A stretch of 64,000 nt of DNA from Cohaesibacter sp. ES.047 (GCF_900215505.1 NZ_LT907844.1:1770501-1834500); one strand, 5' to 3'. Shown: positions 8,502 to 17,196, counted from the first letter of the stretch. The notes: generated by a model not told the origin, from the sequence alone. Translations and numbers: made by a program.

Positions 8502-8707
8502 AAACCCTTCTCGTAAATCCGTGCCCGTTCTTCTTGGCAAATGCGCGATCACAGCCGCTCTCGGCCTTCACTTTCGTGTCCCTGAAGGGTGCGCCGGTCG
8601 TCCGTGATCGCCGTTTCATTCCAGCGCATTTCCCATGCCGCGCCAAGGCCAAAAGTCACTTTCGAAATAGACAGCTTTCAGTTTGCGTAAAGGAGCCCAG
8701 ATCATGA
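8498..8707 (+). CDS. small basic hypothetical protein
   Basis: A 69-residue frame starting at the GTG overlapping the ner stop (GTGA) and ending in a TGA overlapping the next gene's ATG (ATGA). The double overlap and the GGAG upstream support translation. The sequence is arginine-rich with two cysteines and no recognised domain. The amino acid composition is a little unusual, so a non-coding interpretation remains possible. Confidence 0.4.
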   Translation: MKTLLVNPCPFFLANARSQPLSAFTFVSLKGAPVVRDRRFIPAHFPCRAKAKSHFRNRQLSVCVKEPRS

Positions 8708-9051
8708 ACCGATTGAATGAGGACGAGCTTTATGAATTGTCCTTCCGCGTTTGTATTGCGGTGGTCAAAGAGAGTTTCAATCACATTCCAGTGGAGCGGA
8801 TTATTTCGCCGAACCATGGTGAGTTTGATGCCTATCTTGCCCGTCAGATCGTGTTGCACTTGTTGGTTCACGAGTTCGGCCTTGTGCGCACTCGGATCGG
8901 CAAGTTGATTGAAGTTCGCCGCACGGCCCTCAATGCCTCAATCAGAACCATTGATAACCGTCTCGACGATGAGGACTTCGCCGCGCAATATCGTCTATGG
9001 GCGAGCCGGGCAAAGGATCTTTATCTCGATAAACTGGCGGAGGCAGCGTGA
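8704..9051 (+). CDS. DnaA C-terminal-like helix-turn-helix protein
   Basis: A 115-residue protein. Residues 40-95 (YLARQIVLHLLVHEFGLVRTRIGKLIEVRRTALNASIRTIDNRL) match the pattern of the DnaA domain IV DNA-binding helices: an AxYLAR-type helix, an IGK.. turn and a helix ending in a repeated-position IxxIxxR. It lacks the ATPase domain. Small phage proteins of this kind may modulate replication initiation. It is coupled by overlap to the genes on both sides. The similarity is by eye and the function is inference. Confidence 0.5.
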   Translation: MNRLNEDELYELSFRVCIAVVKESFNHIPVERIISPNHGEFDAYLARQIVLHLLVHEFGLVRTRIGKLIEVRRTALNASIRTIDNRLDDEDFAAQYRLWASRAKDLYLDKLAEAA

Positions 9052-9908
9052 TGTCTGATTTCAAGACGCTGGTAATCGCCGATATCGTTGTTCCTGAACG
9101 CCTGCGTATGGTCGACGACGATCACGCATTGGCTATTCAGGCTTCCATTGTCCAGCATGGTCAGTTCAATCCGATCACCGTGCGGATTACGCCCAATGGC
9201 GAGCGCCCCTATACGCTGGTGGCTGGTGCGCATCGATATCGCGCGGTCGAACTTCTTGGCGAAGGCGAAGAGATCGACGCCCTTGTTGTGAAGGCGGACA
9301 AAGACGAGGCGATCATCCTCGAGATCGAAGAAAACCTCTTCCGCAATGATCTGTCAGTCATGGACCGGGCCATCTTCGTCGAAACATATCGTGAAGCATG
9401 GGAAAAGGTGCACGGCGTCATCAATCCAAAAGGCGGTCGTCCAAAAAACTCCGACAAGTTGTCGGAGTTTTCTGAAAGCCCTGTTGGCTTGTTGGAAGCA
9501 GAAGCCCAAAAGGGATTTTCGGCTGTTTGTGCTGATCGATTGGGGGTTTCGTCAAGGTCAATCGAGAGACTAAGCAAGATCTCGCAAAAACTTCCTAAGT
9601 CGGTGCGCAAAGCCATTGCAAACAGCCCGATTGCCGACAATCAGAGCCAGCTTTTGAAACTGGCGAAAATACCTCCTGAGAAACTGAAAAAGTTTCCCCG
9701 TGCCTTCAAAGAAACAAGTGATTTTGTAAAGTCTTTGGAGGCTCTTGAGCCACCCGCGCCAAAACCAGATCCGGTCATGCAACAACTCTCAGCGCTTATC
9801 GGTGCATGGGAGAGGGCAAAACCGGAGGCGCGGGCAAAGTTTTTGTCCCATGCGGCACTGATCGCAAGCCCTGCTGACAACCCCCAAGAGGGGCACATGT
9901 CATCATGA
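9051..9908 (+). CDS. ParB/Spo0J-like nuclease-domain protein
   Basis: A 285-residue protein with an N-terminal ParB domain: PERLRMVDDDHALAIQASIVQHGQFNPITV, AGAHRYRAVELL (the GxxRxxA box) and EENLFRNDLSVMDRA. A helical central section resembling the ParB HTH (FSAVCADRLGVSSRSIERL) follows, then a proline-rich linker and tail. ParB-like proteins are common early genes of alphaproteobacterial Mu-like phages; the role is unsettled and could be DNA binding or CTP-dependent clamping on phage DNA. The start is the ATG at 9051, overlapping the previous stop (TGATG). Confidence 0.8.
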   Translation: MSDFKTLVIADIVVPERLRMVDDDHALAIQASIVQHGQFNPITVRITPNGERPYTLVAGAHRYRAVELLGEGEEIDALVVKADKDEAIILEIEENLFRNDLSVMDRAIFVETYREAWEKVHGVINPKGGRPKNSDKLSEFSESPVGLLEAEAQKGFSAVCADRLGVSSRSIERLSKISQKLPKSVRKAIANSPIADNQSQLLKLAKIPPEKLKKFPRAFKETSDFVKSLEALEPPAPKPDPVMQQLSALIGAWERAKPEARAKFLSHAALIASPADNPQEGHMSS

Positions 9909-10369
9909 GCAAGGACTGTCCCGATCAACTAGATTTTTTCAAAAAGCCGGTATTTGAAACGCGCTTCAAAGACGGGCCAGTCGACCTAGACCGGTTCCGT
10001 GCACGTATCAAGCGGGCCATGTCGCAGGCGATCCGTGAGAGCGGCTATGATCGCCGGACAATTGCTTTGCGCATGGCCCAGCATCTTGGCCTTGAAAAGC
10101 TTAGCAAGACCACTCTGGACGCTTATACGGCAGAGAGCAAAGAGACCCACGACATTAGCCTTGTGCGCTTTGCCGCCTTCGTGCGGGCAACCGATGCCAC
10201 TTGGCTTTGGGATTTGATCTTGTCTCAGGATGGATTGACCATTCTTGAGGGTGAAGAGCCTCGCCTCGCTGAAATAGCCCGCCTCCAACAAGAACGCAAA
10301 AGCATCAATGCAGAGCTGCGCAAATTGCAGGTTCGCCCGGTGCAAATTGGGGACTGGAGAGCCAAGTGA
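9905..10369 (+). CDS. conserved protein immediately upstream of MuA
   Basis: A 154-residue protein whose ATG overlaps the ParB stop. The core (RAMSQAIRESGYDRRTIALRMAQHLGLEKLSKTTLDAYTAESKETHDISLVRFAAFVRAT) has the same layout as the protein at 47808-48266 in prophage 2, which also directly precedes MuA. The central part looks like a helix-turn-helix and the end is a coiled coil (ARLQQERKSINAELRKL). It is likely a DNA-binding partner of transposition or early control, but no function is established. Confidence 0.65.
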   Translation: MSKDCPDQLDFFKKPVFETRFKDGPVDLDRFRARIKRAMSQAIRESGYDRRTIALRMAQHLGLEKLSKTTLDAYTAESKETHDISLVRFAAFVRATDATWLWDLILSQDGLTILEGEEPRLAEIARLQQERKSINAELRKLQVRPVQIGDWRAK

Positions 10370-12289
10370 CGCAGAAATTCTTTACCGCCGCCGAGATAGC
10401 CGAAATGCACGGATCCAGTCTGCGCTACATTAATCAACTTGCCGCACGGCAGGGATGGCGCAAACAAACTGGAAAGGCGCAAAAACGTGCCGGTCGCGGT
10501 GGTGGGTGGGAATACCATTTGGACCTGTTGCCTGAGATTGTTCGCACTCGTTTGGCGGTGAGTTCTGAACCAGTTGAAAAGCCCAAAGATCGAAACGAGT
10601 CGTGGCAGCATTTTGAAGGGCTTTCGAAAGCCCGAAAAGAAGCCTGTGAACGCCGTTTGAAAGTGGTCGATGCCGTCGACCAGCTGATCAAAGGGGGCAT
10701 GACCGAGACCGCAGCCACATCATATGCAGCCAACAAGTTCAGCGTTGCGCAGAAGCGTGAGGGCATGGCGTAATAAGACTGCGAATGTGGAACGGTCTGA
10801 CCGACTGCCTGCCTTGGCTGACGGCTATAAGCCAACCGCTCAATTTTCAGAGTGCCATCCTGATGCATGGGCCGCGCTAAAGAGCGATTATTTGCGCCCA
10901 GAGAAGCCTTCTTTCTCAGCCTGCTATCGCCGCATAAAAGACGCCGCTCCTGCTCATGGATGGGAGCCAATTCCAAACGCGCAAAGCCTTCGCCGTCGCC
11001 TCAAAGATGAAGTGTCAGAAGCCGTTGTCACTCTGGCACGCAAGGGCCGTGAGAAGGCAAAGACGCTTTACCCGGCACAACGGCGAGATCGGTCCGGACT
11101 ACATGCCATGCAAGCGGTCAATATGGACGGACACCGGTTCGATGTTTTCGTCAAGATGGGTGAGAATGAGGGGCCAGTCCGCGTTCACTTGATCGCTCTA
11201 CAAGACCTCTATTCAGGCAAAATGGTTGCATGGCGATTGTCCCAATCTGAAAGCAAAGACGTGGTTCGTCTTGTTATCGGCGATATGGTCGAGCGGCATG
11301 GAATACCTGACAAGATTTTGCTCGATAACGGTCGCGCCTTTGCTTCCAAATGGATCAGCGGCGGGACGCCTAATCGATACCGGTTCAAGGTTCGGGATGA
11401 AGATCCTCAAGGCCTGCTAACAGCACTTGGCGTTGAGGTGGTTTGGGCAACGCCATATTCGGGGCAGTCCAAACCGATTGAACGTGCTTTTCGCGATCTC
11501 TGTGACGACATTTCCAAGCATCCGTTTTGCGCTGGTGCCTATACAGGCAATCGACCAGAAGCAAAGCCCGAGAACTATGGCGACCGTGCCGTTCCCTTCC
11601 AAGATTTTGCCGTTCATGTCGAGCGAATGATTGCAGAACATAACTCCCGGATCGGCCGCGAGAGCGGAAACGCCAAAGGCAGGAGTTTCGACCAGACATT
11701 CAGTGAGAGTCTTGCCGAACCGACCACTTTGATCAAGTGGCCTACGAACGCGCAGCGCGCACTCTGGCTTATGGCTGGTGAGCGTATCCGCGCCCAAAAG
11801 GGTTCGGGCGAAATCCATCTGTTTGGCAACCGTTACTGGTCGCGCGAATTGAACGCTCATGCTGGCCAGCCGGTCACGGTTCGCTTTGATCCCGATCAGC
11901 TAACAAAGCCGATGCACGTCTATGACCACAAAGACCGTCTGATCTGCGTTGCCGAATGCATCGCTGATACCGGCTTCTTTGATAGTCAAGCTGCCCGTGA
12001 TCATGCCGCCAAGCGTAATGCACTGATGAAAAACATTCGCGAGGGCAAGAAGCTGCACGCTGAGCTTTCGCCTGAAACGTTGGCCGATTTGTACGGCTCA
12101 CAAAAGACAATTCCCACCCCTGAGGCAGAGCCGCCCCGCTTCAAACAGTTGGCGGTTGGCAATGGCTTAAGTGTGCCCGCTGAGCGGGTTGAATGGGATG
12201 CTGAAAACGAAGCCGCTTTCTCCAAAGCCATAAACGCCTTGGAAGGGAACGTTCTGGAATTTCCCGAGAATGGGAAGAGTGGTCGCTAG
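10366..12289 (+). pseudogene. MuA-type transposase interrupted by a frameshift
   Basis: The first frame (GTG 10366, stop 10773) encodes the MuA N-terminal winged helix ending GRGGGWEYHLDLLPE and a following helical region. The second frame (open from about 10724 to 12289) carries the rest, from SVRAWRNKTANVERSDRLPAL to the C-terminus. All DDE positions are visible: VNMDGHRFDVFV, LLDNGRAFASKW and SKPIERAFRD. The natural join is near 10753, where AQK in frame one should lead to SVRAW in the +1 frame. Prophage 2 has this gene in one frame (739 residues). It is either a real inactivating deletion or insertion, a sequencing error, or less likely programmed shifting. Confidence 0.8.
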
Positions 12290-12302
12290 TTTTGCGTTGA
12301 CC

Positions 12303-12329
12303 AAAAAAATAGGGCGGGAAGACCCGCCC
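12303..12329 (-). terminator. intrinsic terminator facing the reverse strand
   Basis: GGGCGGG (12312-12318), loop AAGA, CCCGCCC (12323-12329) is followed on the reverse strand by T7 (A run at 12303-12309). In the forward direction it is followed by AAAAA only. It would stop antisense transcription coming from MuB towards MuA, while forward early transcription passes. Confidence 0.6.
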
Positions 12330-12356
12330 AAAAAGTAAAAGACAAAGGGAATATAG

Positions 12357-13379
12357 ATGACACAGACGCAAACCGCAAGGGACTGGGAACTCCCAACAAG
12401 TGCTCCAGAGATCGACGGCAATAGCCCCGGTCGCAGTTCCGCTGATCTTGATGAATGGAAGACCCTTGTAAGGAAGGTTTTCGATATCGCGCCCCAGAAA
12501 AACTGGACGAAAAGCGATGTTGCTCGCCGGATCGATATGGCGATGGGAACCTTTAGCCAATGGTATTCGGGCAAGTACACGGGACGGCTGGATACCAATA
12601 ACGCCAAAGTTCGGAAATGGCTGTCCTCGATAGAGGAAATGGACGAACTGGCGTTGACGGTGCCGACAGGGCCGGACTTCGTGTTCACGCCAACGGCGCG
12701 TGAGATCATCGGAGCATTGCAGTTCGCCCAGCTCATGCCTGATTTTGTGACGGTTACCGCCGCCGCTGGAACTGGCAAAACGGCGGCTTGCCTTCACTAT
12801 GCTCGCACTCGCCCTAACGTTTGGATGGTGACCGCTTCTCCGCACACAAAGACTGTCCACGGCATGCTTGTGGAGTTGGCGACGGAGCTTGATATCATCC
12901 AGCACAACCCCGCGAGACTTGTTCGGGCCATCGGTTCCCGACTGAAAAAATCGGGAGGCGGAACCCTGCTGATTGTGGACGAGGCTCAGAACCTTGTCGA
13001 CGATGCCATCAATCAGCTCAGGCACTTTGTCGACAACTATCAATGCGGCCTCGCTCTGGTCGGCAACGATGAGATTTACACCCGCTTTGCAAAGCGTACC
13101 GACGGGCCATCCTTTGCGCAGCTCAAGCGCCGCATTGGCAAGCGAGTTCGTAAGAGCGAGCCCATGGCTGAGGACATTGAAATGATCTTGGACGGTTGGG
13201 GTGTCACTGATCCCGATGTTCGTCGGGTGCTTGTCGGGATTGGTCGAAAAGAGGGTGCGCTTGGGCAGATCGACAAAACCCTGAAACTCGCAACCATGAC
13301 CGCGAATGGCGAAGGCAAGCCTGTGACGGCTGAGTTAGTCAAGCGCGCTTGGGCCAATCGTGATGTGGAGGGCCTTTGA
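12357..13379 (+). CDS. MuB-type transposition target ATPase
   Basis: A 340-residue protein. The N-terminal HTH (about residues 42-70, WTKSDVARRIDMAMGTFSQWYSGKY) is followed by an AAA+ domain with Walker A AAAGTGKT (about residue 144) and Walker B TLLIVDEAQN (about residue 204). In Mu, MuB filaments capture target DNA and stimulate MuA, and give target immunity. The length is near MuB's 312. ATG 12357 follows an AAAGGGAAT ribosome site. Confidence 0.88.
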   Translation: MTQTQTARDWELPTSAPEIDGNSPGRSSADLDEWKTLVRKVFDIAPQKNWTKSDVARRIDMAMGTFSQWYSGKYTGRLDTNNAKVRKWLSSIEEMDELALTVPTGPDFVFTPTAREIIGALQFAQLMPDFVTVTAAAGTGKTAACLHYARTRPNVWMVTASPHTKTVHGMLVELATELDIIQHNPARLVRAIGSRLKKSGGGTLLIVDEAQNLVDDAINQLRHFVDNYQCGLALVGNDEIYTRFAKRTDGPSFAQLKRRIGKRVRKSEPMAEDIEMILDGWGVTDPDVRRVLVGIGRKEGALGQIDKTLKLATMTANGEGKPVTAELVKRAWANRDVEGL

Positions 13380-13380
13380 T

Positions 13381-13707
13381 ATGCCCGCTGCTTTGAAAAG
13401 GACCTCACCCGTCACGTTTGAAATCGGCCAGATCCGCGGATTGGTCGCAGAAAACACCAATGAGCATGGGTTCTATTTGACCGTTGACCGGTCGAGGATC
13501 CTGCGTGACAGGCTGGAAGTCATTAGCCGTGCAGTTGCCAACATGGAACGGGAGTTGGCGGTCCACCGTATCGCAGAACAAGACGCCGCTGCGGCGGGCG
13601 TTCTCGACGACTTCATTTGTGAATTGCTTGAGGAGGCTGTCGGCGAGGATGAAATCGACACCTGCAATATCGTTTTTCCGAGCTTTGAGAAAGGAAGACA
13701 GTCATGA
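13381..13707 (+). CDS. hypothetical early phage protein
   Basis: A 108-residue protein from ATG 13381 (GGAGGGC upstream) to a stop overlapping the next gene. The N-terminus includes IRGLVAENTNEHGFYLTVDRSRILRDRLEVISRAVANMEREL, predicted helical, and the C-terminus is acidic. I do not recognise a family. It lies in the early replication operon and is co-transcribed with MuB and the DUF3164 gene. Confidence 0.6.
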   Translation: MPAALKRTSPVTFEIGQIRGLVAENTNEHGFYLTVDRSRILRDRLEVISRAVANMERELAVHRIAEQDAAAAGVLDDFICELLEEAVGEDEIDTCNIVFPSFEKGRQS

Positions 13708-14327
13708 CGGATCAAATCCAGATACCCGAAGGTTTCATGCTGAACGCCAAGGGAGACCTTGTCCACGAAAGCAATATCAGAGCGCAGCATTTGCTCGAAG
13801 ATGAACTGGTGAACAAGCTCATAGAAAGAGCCAAACCACTAAACGAAGCACTCTCTTCATTTCGGGAGAACGCGATCAGCGAGATTGATGGGTTTGTTGA
13901 TTTGCTGGTGAGCAGTTATGGCGACAAAAAAAGGGGGGGCAGAAAAGGGAATGTGACGCTCACCAGCTTTGATGGTTCCAAGCGAATTGAGTTGGTCGTT
14001 GCTGAAACGATTGGCTTCGGGCCTGAGCTGATTGCAGCAAGAGAGCTGATTGAGGAATGTTTGCGCGAGTGGACGGAGAACGCCAATCCGCAGCTCATGA
14101 CGATCGTTGAACGAGCGTTTCGCCTTAACAAGAAAGGCGAAATTACAGTTTCAAACGTGATGGAGCTGCATCAGTACGAGTTCACAGATGAGCGGTGGAG
14201 AAAGGCCATGCGGGCTATCAACGATTCCACGCGAGCCACCAGTACGAAACGCTATGTCCGGATATCCGAACGCCGGAACCAAGATGAGAAATTCTCCTCA
14301 ATTCCTCTTGATGCCGTAAATGCGTGA
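13704..14327 (+). CDS. DUF3164-family early phage protein
   Basis: A 207-residue protein starting IPEGFMLNAKGDLV, the signature opening of DUF3164, with GGRKGNVTLTSFDG in the middle. It is closely matched by the gene at 52480-53103 in prophage 2, also 207 residues, with IPDGYMENAKGALV and GGKKGNVTLNSYDG. The family is common in Mu-like phages beside MuB; the function is unknown, with some annotations suggesting a relation to host nuclease inhibition by position only. Confidence 0.85.
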   Translation: MTDQIQIPEGFMLNAKGDLVHESNIRAQHLLEDELVNKLIERAKPLNEALSSFRENAISEIDGFVDLLVSSYGDKKRGGRKGNVTLTSFDGSKRIELVVAETIGFGPELIAARELIEECLREWTENANPQLMTIVERAFRLNKKGEITVSNVMELHQYEFTDERWRKAMRAINDSTRATSTKRYVRISERRNQDEKFSSIPLDAVNA

Positions 14328-14333
14328 GGTGAA

Positions 14334-14582
14334 ATGATGGAACCCAATTTAGAACAAATGGCAGGCGACGAGATGACCCGCATCGTCGCTGACGGTGTGA
14401 AAGGGATTGTCGATCGGGCTGACGGTGCGACCGAGCAGGCGGTTTTGCTGCAATTGGTTTGTACCACCGCTTTGTTTGGTCTTTCCGAAACGCTTACACC
14501 GGCGATGGTTGCGAATTGGCTTCGAGGCTTATCGGGGACATTCGACCGGTTGAGCGCCGTTCAAAGAGGGGAGCTCAACTGA
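14334..14582 (+). CDS. small hypothetical phage protein
   Basis: An 82-residue mostly helical protein (GDEMTRIVADGVKGIVDRADGATEQAVLLQL...) preceded by GAGGTGAA. No recognised domain. It is coupled to the next gene (stop TGA overlaps ATG 14582). Two adjacent ATG codons (14334, 14337) are both possible. Confidence 0.6.
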   Translation: MMEPNLEQMAGDEMTRIVADGVKGIVDRADGATEQAVLLQLVCTTALFGLSETLTPAMVANWLRGLSGTFDRLSAVQRGELN

Positions 14583-14830
14583 TGCCTCTCCTGACTGAAT
14601 TGCAAATCAACTGTCTCAAGATCATGCAGCGCAGAAATGTCGCTTGTGGCGCTGAAACGTGCAGCCGTGTCTCGACCATAGCTTGGGAGCTGGGCAAGAC
14701 CACCAAGCAGGCAACTGACTGCCTGTCTCGGCTGAATAGAAAGGAATTGGTGAAACGTACAGGTGTCGGGCTTTGGAGCCTGACTTCTCAAGGGCTGCAA
14801 TACAAAATCGATTTGCCACCGGGTGAATGA
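14582..14830 (+). CDS. small winged-helix protein
   Basis: An 82-residue protein with the order helix, STIAWELGKTTKQATDCLSRLNRKELVKRT, then a beta wing GLWSLTSQGL, as in MarR/IclR-like winged helices. Prophage 2 carries a counterpart at 53115-53348 in the same position ahead of gemA. Likely a DNA-binding regulator; the target is unknown. The frame extends upstream but ATG 14582 is coupled to the previous stop. Confidence 0.6.
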   Translation: MPLLTELQINCLKIMQRRNVACGAETCSRVSTIAWELGKTTKQATDCLSRLNRKELVKRTGVGLWSLTSQGLQYKIDLPPGE

Positions 14831-14831
14831 A

Positions 14832-15023
14832 ATGAATGCCAGACGGGAAACTCAGTCAAATGACCTTTTCGTCTGGCAAGCGCGTGCCGAAATCGAGGCA
14901 CAGCGAGCGGCGCTTCAAACCCGCATTGAAAAGCAATCGAAACACTCTCACAAGCGTGTCGCTCTGGTCACTCGCATTCAGGATTTGACGACGCAGCTTT
15001 TGGAATTGGAGACAAAACGATGA
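14832..15023 (+). CDS. small coiled-coil protein upstream of gemA
   Basis: A 63-residue charged helix (FVWQARAEIEAQRAALQTRIEKQSKHSHKRVALVTRIQDLTTQLLELETKR) ending in overlap with the gemA start. A GTG at 14823 would give three more residues. No family is recognised. Confidence 0.5.
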   Translation: MNARRETQSNDLFVWQARAEIEAQRAALQTRIEKQSKHSHKRVALVTRIQDLTTQLLELETKR

Positions 15024-15649
15024 GTGCAATTCCAGCAATCCACGTCGGGCTCAAGCAGTTGGGCATTGCCGAAGAAGACGCACGCGATCTCTATCAGCGA
15101 CAGACCGGAAAACGCTCTTTGAAGGTCATGACCTCAAAGCAGCATGAGGCGGTCTTGGGCGAGCTGCGTAGAATGGGATTTTCCAAGACCAACGGGAAGA
15201 AAAAGCTGGAAGGCAAATTTGCTCCCAAGCTTCAAGCGCTCTGGATTGCCGCTTGGAATTTGGGGATTGTCCGCGATCGCAAAGACAGCGCCTTGTTGGC
15301 ATTTGTAAAGCGGCAGACCGGGATCGATCACACGCGCTTTCTACAATATCCTGAAGACGCCACGAAGGCGATCGAAGCGCTCAAGAGCTGGATGCGGCGG
15401 GAGGCTGGTGTTGAATGGAACGTCGAACGTTGGATGCCCGACCATATGCAAGATGCTCGGTACCAAGTCGCTATTGCTCAGGCCAGCATTCTTGCAAATA
15501 GGACCGATGGCATCTCAACAGCAAAAGGCATCCTGATCATCAATTGCGCATCCCTTTTTGGTCATAGCGATCTTGATGCCTTCGAGGCGTCTGACTGGAT
15601 CGAACTGCAAAACCTTCTGGGCAAGCTGGTCCGTAGGGAGACACCATGA
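15020..15649 (+). CDS. gemA: GemA/gp16-family regulatory protein
   Basis: A 209-residue protein. The first 140 residues match the gp16/GemA family (IHVGLKQLGIAEEDARDLYQRQTGKRSLKVMTSKQHEAVLGELRRMGF, then LQALWIAAWNLGIV). In Mu, GemA alters host gene expression and DNA supercoiling. The last 60 residues go beyond the 137-residue prophage 2 homologue. ATG overlaps the previous stop and its own stop overlaps the Mor-like gene. Confidence 0.8.
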   Translation: MSAIPAIHVGLKQLGIAEEDARDLYQRQTGKRSLKVMTSKQHEAVLGELRRMGFSKTNGKKKLEGKFAPKLQALWIAAWNLGIVRDRKDSALLAFVKRQTGIDHTRFLQYPEDATKAIEALKSWMRREAGVEWNVERWMPDHMQDARYQVAIAQASILANRTDGISTAKGILIINCASLFGHSDLDAFEASDWIELQNLLGKLVRRETP

Positions 15650-16059
15650 GCAGCTCGCTTCCTATCGTATTGCAAGAGATTGCCGATATCACGGGTGACG
15701 CCATGGATGCGATCGAGCTCGCACAGAACTATGGTGGAAGCCGTGTTCAGATCCCCGCGTATGTTCAGCCTGAGGGACATTGGTTGACTGACCTGGTTGG
15801 CTTGAAAAAGGCCAAACAGATATGCGACTTCTATCGCGTGATAACGCCAGAGGGGCGTTCTATTGGCTACTACATGGATGTGCCGCTCGGCTTGAAGTCT
15901 CGGCATGAGATTATTCGCAAGCGCATTGACAGCTTGCTGGCAGAAGGCCGCTCGCACGATGTGATTGCTCGCGAGGTTGGCGTCTCTCGATTGACTGTGC
16001 TAAGAAGATCGAAGGAAAAACCACCCGACCGTGGTCAAATGGATTTGTTCAGTCATTGA
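15646..16059 (+). CDS. mor: Mor/C-family transcription activator
   Basis: A 137-residue protein with the Mor-family layout: helical dimerisation region, AIELAQNYGGSRVQIPAYV (the ..YGG..VYIP motif) and a C-terminal HTH (IIRKRIDSLLAEGRSHDVIAREVGVSRLTVLRR). In Mu, Mor activates middle and C activates late promoters; here only one such gene is seen, so it may serve the late promoters directly. It ends just before the terminator/late element at 16060. Confidence 0.8.
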   Translation: MSSSLPIVLQEIADITGDAMDAIELAQNYGGSRVQIPAYVQPEGHWLTDLVGLKKAKQICDFYRVITPEGRSIGYYMDVPLGLKSRHEIIRKRIDSLLAEGRSHDVIAREVGVSRLTVLRRSKEKPPDRGQMDLFSH

Positions 16060-16088
16060 GCTGGTAACATTTGTTACCGGCTTTTTTG
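16060..16088 (+). terminator. intrinsic terminator overlapping late element 1
   Basis: GCTGGTAAC (16060-16068), loop ATTT, GTTACCGGC (16073-16081) and T6 form a good intrinsic terminator one base after the mor stop codon. The same bases include a perfect dyad GGTAAC-N4-GTTACC and the word ATTTGTTACCGGCT (16069-16082), shared with three other intergenic sites of this prophage. It may both end the early operon and bind the late activator for the lysis cassette. Confidence 0.7.
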
Positions 16089-16133
16089 TTGCCTTGTTGG
16101 CGCATTCTAGGTGCATCAACAGAGGTAACCTGC

Positions 16134-16733
16134 ATGCACAATCCTCCCTTCAATTCGACATCGATGCGCGAGCTTTCAAGCGTCAATCCGCTGTTGGCTG
16201 CAATCACCCTTCGCGCCGCACAGATTTGCGAGCAGCCCTTTCAGGTGACCAACGGTATTCGGTCACTTGAGGATCAAGTCAGAAACCTAGAGCGAGGCGC
16301 GTCCAAAACGCTGGCGTCCACTCATCTGATTGGCATTGCCGACGATCTACATGCGACGTCACCGGATGGGGCTGAGATCCTTTGGGAGCCCCTAAGTCTC
16401 TATCAGACTATCCAAATCTCCATGAAACAGGCGGCATCGGAATTTGGTGTGAAGCTGAAATGGGGTGGCGATTGGGGCTGGGACAGCGTTCATTTCCAAC
16501 TCTCTACAAGCAAATACGGTCCTTCACTTGGGCTGAGTGGACAGGCCGTTGTTAATTGCCAGCGGCTTCTCAACCTCGTGTCTCCTGAACCTTTGGAAGT
16601 GGATGGCCATTTTGGCCAGATCACAGACAAGGCCGTCAGGGGTTTTCAGGCAAGCGTGAAGCTGCCCGTCACCGGCATTGTCAATTATCCCACCCTGAAA
16701 AAATTGATCCCGGCTTTTGAAAGGAGCCTCTAA
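16134..16733 (+). CDS. endolysin: M15 peptidase with C-terminal peptidoglycan-binding domain
   Basis: A 199-residue protein. Residues 20-125 show the M15 (VanY/L-Ala-D-Glu endopeptidase) pattern: FQVTNGIRSLEDQVRNL, the zinc-ligand region STHLIGIADDL, and WGGDWGWDSVHFQL. Residues 138-199 form a PG_binding_1 repeat (VNCQRLL...VDGHFGQITDKAVRGFQ). It should cut peptide cross-links during lysis. ATG 16134 has AGAGG nine bases upstream; the upstream in-frame ATG lies in the terminator. No signal peptide, so it needs the holin next door. Confidence 0.82.
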   Translation: MHNPPFNSTSMRELSSVNPLLAAITLRAAQICEQPFQVTNGIRSLEDQVRNLERGASKTLASTHLIGIADDLHATSPDGAEILWEPLSLYQTIQISMKQAASEFGVKLKWGGDWGWDSVHFQLSTSKYGPSLGLSGQAVVNCQRLLNLVSPEPLEVDGHFGQITDKAVRGFQASVKLPVTGIVNYPTLKKLIPAFERSL

Positions 16734-16930
16734 TGAACGACGTCAAACCCGCATTTGCATCCAAGATCAACTGGACCGCTATTCTCGGTGCCGCAGCCGG
16801 TCTTGGGACCGTATTTGGTCTCGATATTGATCCTGCTTTGCAGGCTAAAATCGTCGCGACAACCTCAGCCGTTTCGTCTGCTGCGATTGTGGTCTGGCGG
16901 ACTTGGTACACCAGCAAAAAAGTGGGCTAG
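16733..16930 (+). CDS. putative holin
   Basis: A 65-residue protein with two hydrophobic stretches (WTAILGAAAGLGTVFGL and ATTSAVSSAAIVVWRTWY) and a short basic tail (TSKKVG), the layout of class II holins. ATG overlaps the endolysin stop (TAATG). It would permeabilise the inner membrane to release the endolysin. Confidence 0.65.
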   Translation: MNDVKPAFASKINWTAILGAAAGLGTVFGLDIDPALQAKIVATTSAVSSAAIVVWRTWYTSKKVG

Positions 16931-17196
16931 TGGTCGCTTTCTTCAAAGTTCTTTGGGCTGCCCTTCAATTGATTGCGACGGGCGCGCGTTACGCGGCGAA
17001 GCAGGAAAGCAACAAGGCTGCTCAACAGAAGCTTTTGTTGAACTTGATCATTCGGATCACGGAGCAGATGAATGCGGCGATACAGGCGGGGCATGAATTT
17101 GATGCTGAGTTGCATGCCAATCCTGACGGGCTGCTCAATGATGACGGATACAAGCGGCAAGCCGACAGAATTCGAGATGGCCCTAGCCAGCATTAA
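16930..17196 (+). CDS. Rz-like inner-membrane spanin
   Basis: An 88-residue protein from the GTG at 16930, overlapping the holin stop. It has an N-terminal hydrophobic anchor (VVAFFKVLWAALQLIATGARYAA) followed by a helical, charged periplasmic segment. An out-of-frame lipoprotein gene (17093-17380) begins inside its 3' half, the hallmark of Rz/Rz1 pairs. It would bridge to the outer membrane to complete lysis. Confidence 0.6.
   Translation: MVAFFKVLWAALQLIATGARYAAKQESNKAAQQKLLLNLIIRITEQMNAAIQAGHEFDAELHANPDGLLNDDGYKRQADRIRDGPSQH

Noticed and set aside
12141-13043. 300-codon reverse frame over MuB
   Set aside because: Antisense shadow of a clear AAA ATPase with Walker motifs.
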